NCBI GenBank assembly: GCA_030425395.1 | Contig: JAUIAS010000009.1 | Span: 58,175 to 122,174, forward strand | DNA from: Alphaproteobacteria bacterium | GTDB lineage: Bacteria > Pseudomonadota > Alphaproteobacteria > Rhodobacterales > Rhodobacteraceae | Length of the DNA: 64,000 nucleotides | Direction: 5' to 3' | Shown here: piece by piece, positions 60,982 through 64,000 of the stretch | How positions within the stretch are numbered: the first letter of the stretch is position 1 | Layout of the letters: each line of letters begins with the position of its first letter | Made by a program: the position numbers and the translations under genes | Notes under the pieces: generated by a model | Seen by the model: only the letters and a program-made list of their open reading frames with translations | Database searches by the model: none | Told to the model about the DNA's origin: nothing

Positions 60982-61743
60982 TCAAAGACTTGCCGTGATG
61001 CCGCCATCAACGAACAAGGTGTGACCATTCACAAAACTGGCCGCGTCCGAGGCCAGAAAGACGCACGCACCGACCAATTCGTTCACCTCGCCCCAGCGCC
61101 CCGCCGGGGTGCGCTTTTCCAGCCAGGCGGAAAATTCGGGGTCGGCCACGAGGGCCGCGTTCAGGGGGGTCTTGAAATACCCCGGCGCGATGGCGTTGCA
61201 GTTCAGCCCGTGCCCCGCCCAATCGGTTGCCATGCCCTTGGTCAGATTGGTGATCGCCCCCTTGGAGGCGGTGTAGGGGGCGATACCGGGACGGGCCAGC
61301 ATGCTTTGCACGCTGGCGATATTGACGATCTTGCCCGCGCCGCGCGCGATCATGTGGCGGGCCACGGCCTGACCGACGTAAAACGCCGAATTCACGTTGG
61401 TGCGCATCAGGTGGTCAAACGCGTCGGTAGGGAAGTCCTCAAGGGGGCCGCGATGCTGCATGCCCGCGTTGTTGATCAGGATATGGATCGGCCCTTGGGC
61501 GGCCTCATACCCGTCCACCGCCTGCGCCACGGCGGCGGGGTCGGTGACGTCAAAGATCAGCGTGTCCACCTCGGCCCCTTCGGCGCGCAGGGTTGCCGCG
61601 GCTTCGGCCAGCCGGTCCGCATTGCGCGCATTCAGGACCACCCGCGCGCCCGCCTGCGCCAGCCCGCGCGCCAGCGCCAGACCGATGCCCATGGACGACC
61701 CGGTCACAAGCGCGGTGCGCCCGTCCAGATTGAATATCTGCAT
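60982..61743 (-). CDS. Short-chain dehydrogenase/reductase, gluconate 5-dehydrogenase-like
   Basis: A 253-residue SDR with TGSSMGIGLALARGLAQAG, NARNADRLAEAA after beta-2, NNAGMQHRGPLEDF, the serine in NIASVQSML and YTASK in APYTASKGAITNLT. The M-Q-x-R-G-P-L-E-D-F and GYFKTPLNAALVADPEFSAW blocks are characteristic of the IdnO/gluconate 5-dehydrogenase branch, which interconverts gluconate and 5-ketogluconate. The ATG at 61743 has GGAGGAAAC before it. It is the first gene of a minus-strand unit facing the L-idonate 5-dehydrogenase-like gene across the palindrome at 61807. Confidence 0.9.
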   Translation of the reverse strand: MQIFNLDGRTALVTGSSMGIGLALARGLAQAGARVVLNARNADRLAEAAATLRAEGAEVDTLIFDVTDPAAVAQAVDGYEAAQGPIHILINNAGMQHRGPLEDFPTDAFDHLMRTNVNSAFYVGQAVARHMIARGAGKIVNIASVQSMLARPGIAPYTASKGAITNLTKGMATDWAGHGLNCNAIAPGYFKTPLNAALVADPEFSAWLEKRTPAGRWGEVNELVGACVFLASDAASFVNGHTLFVDGGITASL

Positions 61744-61806
61744 GTTTCCTCCCAATTTGCGGTGTCTGCGGCTCTCTTGACAATCCCACGCAAACCCGCC
61801 TTGATG

Positions 61807-61822
61807 AAATGGTATACCATTT
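61807..61822. promoter_or_regulatory. Perfect 16-bp palindromic operator, site 3
   Basis: AAATGGTATACCATTT is self-complementary over 16 bases and shares the TGGTATACCA core with site 1 at 54707. It lies between the divergent SDR (start 61743) and the zinc dehydrogenase (start 61860), 38 bp before the latter, where a repressor would block both promoters. Confidence 0.8.
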
Positions 61823-61859
61823 TTGAGGGCATGCAAGTAAAAGCCCCGGGGGGAGGATC

Positions 61860-62900
61860 ATGGCGCGGGCGCTCTATGCACACGCAGCGCGGGACGTGCG
61901 GCTGGAACCTTGTGATGTGGCCGCACCCGGTCCCGGTGAGGTCAGCGTGCGCCTTGTGCGCGGCGGGATATGCGGCTCTGATCTGCATTATTTCAACCAT
62001 GGCGGATTTGGCACTGTGCGCCTGCGCGAACCGATGATCCTTGGCCATGAGGTTGCAGGCGTGGTCAGCGCGCTGGGCGCGGGTGTCGCGGGGCTGGCAA
62101 CGGGCGATCTGGTCGCTGTGTCCCCATCCCGGCCCTGCGGGGGCTGCGGCGAATGCCTGCGCGGGTTGCCCAATCATTGCCTCAACATGCGGTTTTATGG
62201 CTCTGCAATGCCGTTCCCGCATATTCAGGGTGCCTTTCGCGAAGAGATCGTGGCCGATGCGGCGCAATGCGTGCCCGCCACCGGCCTGACCGCCGCCGAG
62301 GCGGCCATGGCCGAGCCGTTGTCGGTGGTCCTGCACGCGATGCGGCAAGCCGGGGAATTGCTGGGCCGGCGCGTTCTGGTGACGGGATGCGGCCCGATCG
62401 GGGTTCTGGCGATCCTTGCGGCGCGACGGGCCGGGGCGGCCGAGATCATCGCGACCGATATCTCCGCGCCGGTGCTGGAGTTCGCGCGCCGGGCGGGGGC
62501 GGATGTCACGCTGAACACCGCCACCGATCCCGATGCGCTGGTGCCTTACGGCGCCGACAAGGGATGCCTTGATGTTCTTTTTGAATGCTCCGGTGCGGCA
62601 CCTGCGCTGGCCGGGGCGATCCCGGCGCTGCGCCCCCGTGGTCGCATCGTGCAGCTTGGCCTGTCCGGGGATATGACGCTGCCGATGATGCAGATCACCG
62701 CCAAGGAACTGACCCTTGGCGGATCTTTCCGCTTTCACGAGGAATTCGCCGTCGCCGTGCGCATGATGCAGGCCGGACTGATCGACGTGGCCCCGCTGGT
62801 CACGCATCATTTCGCGATCACCGATCACGCCGCCGCCTTTGCCGTGGCCAATGACCGAAGCCGCGCCATGAAGGTGCAACTGGAATTCGCGGAATGCTGA
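61860..62900 (+). CDS. Zinc-dependent alcohol dehydrogenase, L-idonate 5-dehydrogenase-like
   Basis: A 346-residue medium-chain dehydrogenase. The catalytic zinc site is in GGICGSDLHYFNHGGFG with GHEVAG; the structural zinc cysteines are in RPCGGCGECLRGLPNHC. The HIQGAFREEIVADAAQC block and H-Y-F-N-H-G-G-F-G motif are typical of L-idonate 5-dehydrogenases, which oxidise L-idonate to 5-ketogluconate. The Rossmann part has VTGCGPIGVLAILAARRAG with an aspartate later (IATDIS) favouring NAD. Together with the facing SDR it suggests an idonate/ketogluconate-like route. A GGGGGGAGG ribosome site precedes the ATG. Confidence 0.9.
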   Translation: MARALYAHAARDVRLEPCDVAAPGPGEVSVRLVRGGICGSDLHYFNHGGFGTVRLREPMILGHEVAGVVSALGAGVAGLATGDLVAVSPSRPCGGCGECLRGLPNHCLNMRFYGSAMPFPHIQGAFREEIVADAAQCVPATGLTAAEAAMAEPLSVVLHAMRQAGELLGRRVLVTGCGPIGVLAILAARRAGAAEIIATDISAPVLEFARRAGADVTLNTATDPDALVPYGADKGCLDVLFECSGAAPALAGAIPALRPRGRIVQLGLSGDMTLPMMQITAKELTLGGSFRFHEEFAVAVRMMQAGLIDVAPLVTHHFAITDHAAAFAVANDRSRAMKVQLEFAEC

Positions 62901-63496
62901 CTTTTGCGGCGGCGGTCATTCTGTTGATCATCACGCCCGGCCCCGGGGTGCTGAGCACGGCGGGCTTTGGCGCCGCCTACGGGTTCCGGCCATCGCTGCG
63001 CTATGTGCTGGGGCTGTTTCTGGGCACCAATCTGGTGATGCTGGCGGTGATTTCCGGTCTGGCTGCGGTGGTGTTGTCGCTGCCGTGGCTGCGGTTGGTG
63101 CTGATGGCGGGATCGGTGGGATACCTGATCTATCTCGCGGCGCGCATTGCGTTTGCCGGGTCGCGCATCGCCTTTATCGAGGCCAAGACCCCGCCCGGTG
63201 TGATGGGCGGTATCCTGCTTCAGGCGATCAACCCCAAAGCCTATGCGGTGAATACATCGCTGATCACCGGGTTCGGATTTGCACCGGATAACCTGCCCTT
63301 TGAGCTGACGGTGAAACTGCTGATCATGAATGCGATCTGGATTCCGATCCACCTTGCGTGGTTGTGGGCCGGTGTTGCGCTGCATCGGCTGGATTTGCCA
63401 CATCGCGTGCAACGGCGGATCAATATCGGCATGGCCGCCTGTATGCTGGCGGTGGTCGCGCTTGCGGTCTGGTCGGCGTTGGGCGGCGCGGCATGA
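62894..63496 (+). CDS. LysE-family (RhtB-like) exporter
   Basis: A 200-residue inner-membrane protein with six helices and the LysE family blocks ILLIITPGPGVLSTAGFG and LLQAINPKAYAV (N-P-K motif). Family members export amino acids or small metabolites; here it may relieve build-up of an island intermediate. It overlaps the dehydrogenase by seven bases at its start and the next gene by four at its end (ATGA at 63493-63496). Confidence 0.9.
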   Translation: MLTFAAAVILLIITPGPGVLSTAGFGAAYGFRPSLRYVLGLFLGTNLVMLAVISGLAAVVLSLPWLRLVLMAGSVGYLIYLAARIAFAGSRIAFIEAKTPPGVMGGILLQAINPKAYAVNTSLITGFGFAPDNLPFELTVKLLIMNAIWIPIHLAWLWAGVALHRLDLPHRVQRRINIGMAACMLAVVALAVWSALGGAA

Positions 63497-64000
63497 AGAT
63501 CACCGCGCTGGAAACCATCCGCATCACCGAGCGGCCCAACCTGCTGTGGGTGCAGGTCCACACGGATGAGGGCGTCACCGGTCTGGGCGAAACGTTCTAC
63601 GGCGCACGCGCGGCTGAAACCTATCTGCATGAAACCCTTGCGCCGCTGGTTCTGGGCGAAGATCCGCGCCGCATCGAATACCTTGCGCGCCGCGCCGAGG
63701 GCTATCTTGGGTGGCGCTCCACCGGGGCCGAAACGCGGGGCAATTCGGCCTTTGACATCGCGCTGTGGGATCTGTGGGGACGGGCCACAAACCAACCTGT
63801 CGCGCAGCTTCTGGGTGGGTTCACGCGCCCTGCGATCCGCACCTACAACACCTGTGCGGGCGTTGCATACATCAAGGACGACAGCGGCCAGCAAACCGGC
63901 AACTACGGGTTGGGCGCGGGCGGGTCGTATGACGATCTCAACGGATTTCTGCACCGCGCCGATGAGCTTGCCCTGTCGCTGCTTGAGGACGGTATCACCG
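63493..64000 (+). CDS. Enolase-superfamily (mandelate racemase/muconate lactonizing) protein, partial
   Basis: The first 169 codons of a second enolase-superfamily enzyme; the 3' end is beyond the window. The capping domain (VQVHTDEGVTGLGETFYGAR) and the beginning of the barrel (NSAFDIALWDLWGRATNQPV, then AQLLGGFTRPAIRTYNTCAG) are visible; the catalytic residues lie past the edge. It differs clearly from the one at 57925-59091, so the island has two distinct members, possibly one dehydratase and one lactone-acting enzyme. It is coupled to the LysE gene by ATGA. Confidence 0.88.
   Translation, partial: MKITALETIRITERPNLLWVQVHTDEGVTGLGETFYGARAAETYLHETLAPLVLGEDPRRIEYLARRAEGYLGWRSTGAETRGNSAFDIALWDLWGRATNQPVAQLLGGFTRPAIRTYNTCAGVAYIKDDSGQQTGNYGLGAGGSYDDLNGFLHRADELALSLLEDGIT

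Noticed and set aside
52099..64000. Catabolic region as a transposon or integrative element
   Set aside because: No transposase, integrase, tRNA site or flanking repeats are visible in the window; GC content by eye is like the rest.

Overview
The window is a gene-dense, high-GC alphaproteobacterial chromosome segment, best matched to the Rhodobacteraceae (Roseobacter/Rhodobacter group). The evidence is the gene content and order (glyQ - small membrane protein - glyS - PPDK-like; hflK-hflC-DUF2065-degP; Rhodobacterales-type uncharacterised families), an alphaproteobacterial SAM-II riboswitch, and a LexA site of the direct-repeat type used by this class. I see no prophage, insertion sequence, CRISPR array, rRNA or tRNA.

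Layout. 0-2.3 kb: a minus-strand run (DUF1330, two TerB-like proteins, start of a PhnD-like protein) and a secreted protein coupled to pyrG. 2.3-8.4 kb: pyrG, secG, a cobalt-type nitrile hydratase operon, purA. 8.4-15.4 kb: a very acidic two-domain protein, thiamin diphosphokinase, an EamA exporter, L-serine dehydratase, a GST and rpiA. 15.8-21.3 kb: glutathione reductase and the HflKC/Deg quality-control operon. 21.3-29.5 kb: a peptidoglycan-binding lipoprotein, an orphan DnaE2 C-terminal domain behind a LexA box, ferredoxin, purD, xseA, and a fused NuoE-NuoF-type formate dehydrogenase subunit with no catalytic subunit beside it. 29.7-41.6 kb: ftsY, YciB, a SAM-II riboswitch with metZ, folE2, a phasin-like/histone-H1-like pair, trkH and a trypsin-fold protein without its catalytic residues. 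41.9-52 kb: glyQ, glyS, PPDK-like enzyme, cell-wall hydrolase, multicopper oxidase and a membrane class III cyclase.

52.1-64.0 kb (continuing past the window) is an accessory catabolic island made of two divergent promoter regions and four transcription units. It holds an IlvD/Edd dehydratase, three SDR dehydrogenases, a 3-hydroxyisobutyrate-dehydrogenase-like enzyme, an RraA-type aldolase, an L-idonate 5-dehydrogenase-like enzyme, two enolase-superfamily proteins, a phytanoyl-CoA-dioxygenase-like oxygenase and AzlCD/LysE exporters. Both divergent regions, and no other gap in the island, carry near-identical palindromes centred on GGTATACC, as expected for one GntR-type regulator. The likely job is oxidation and dehydration of a sugar acid or related polyhydroxy acid; the substrate cannot be told from sequence.

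The most interesting signals are the SOS-box-driven DnaE2 OB-fold remnant, the shared-operator regulon with its mixed enzyme set, the low-GC insertion in glyS, the catalytically dead protease homologue, and the SAM-II element followed by a possible intrinsic terminator. All functional statements come from reading motifs by eye; no database search was run.
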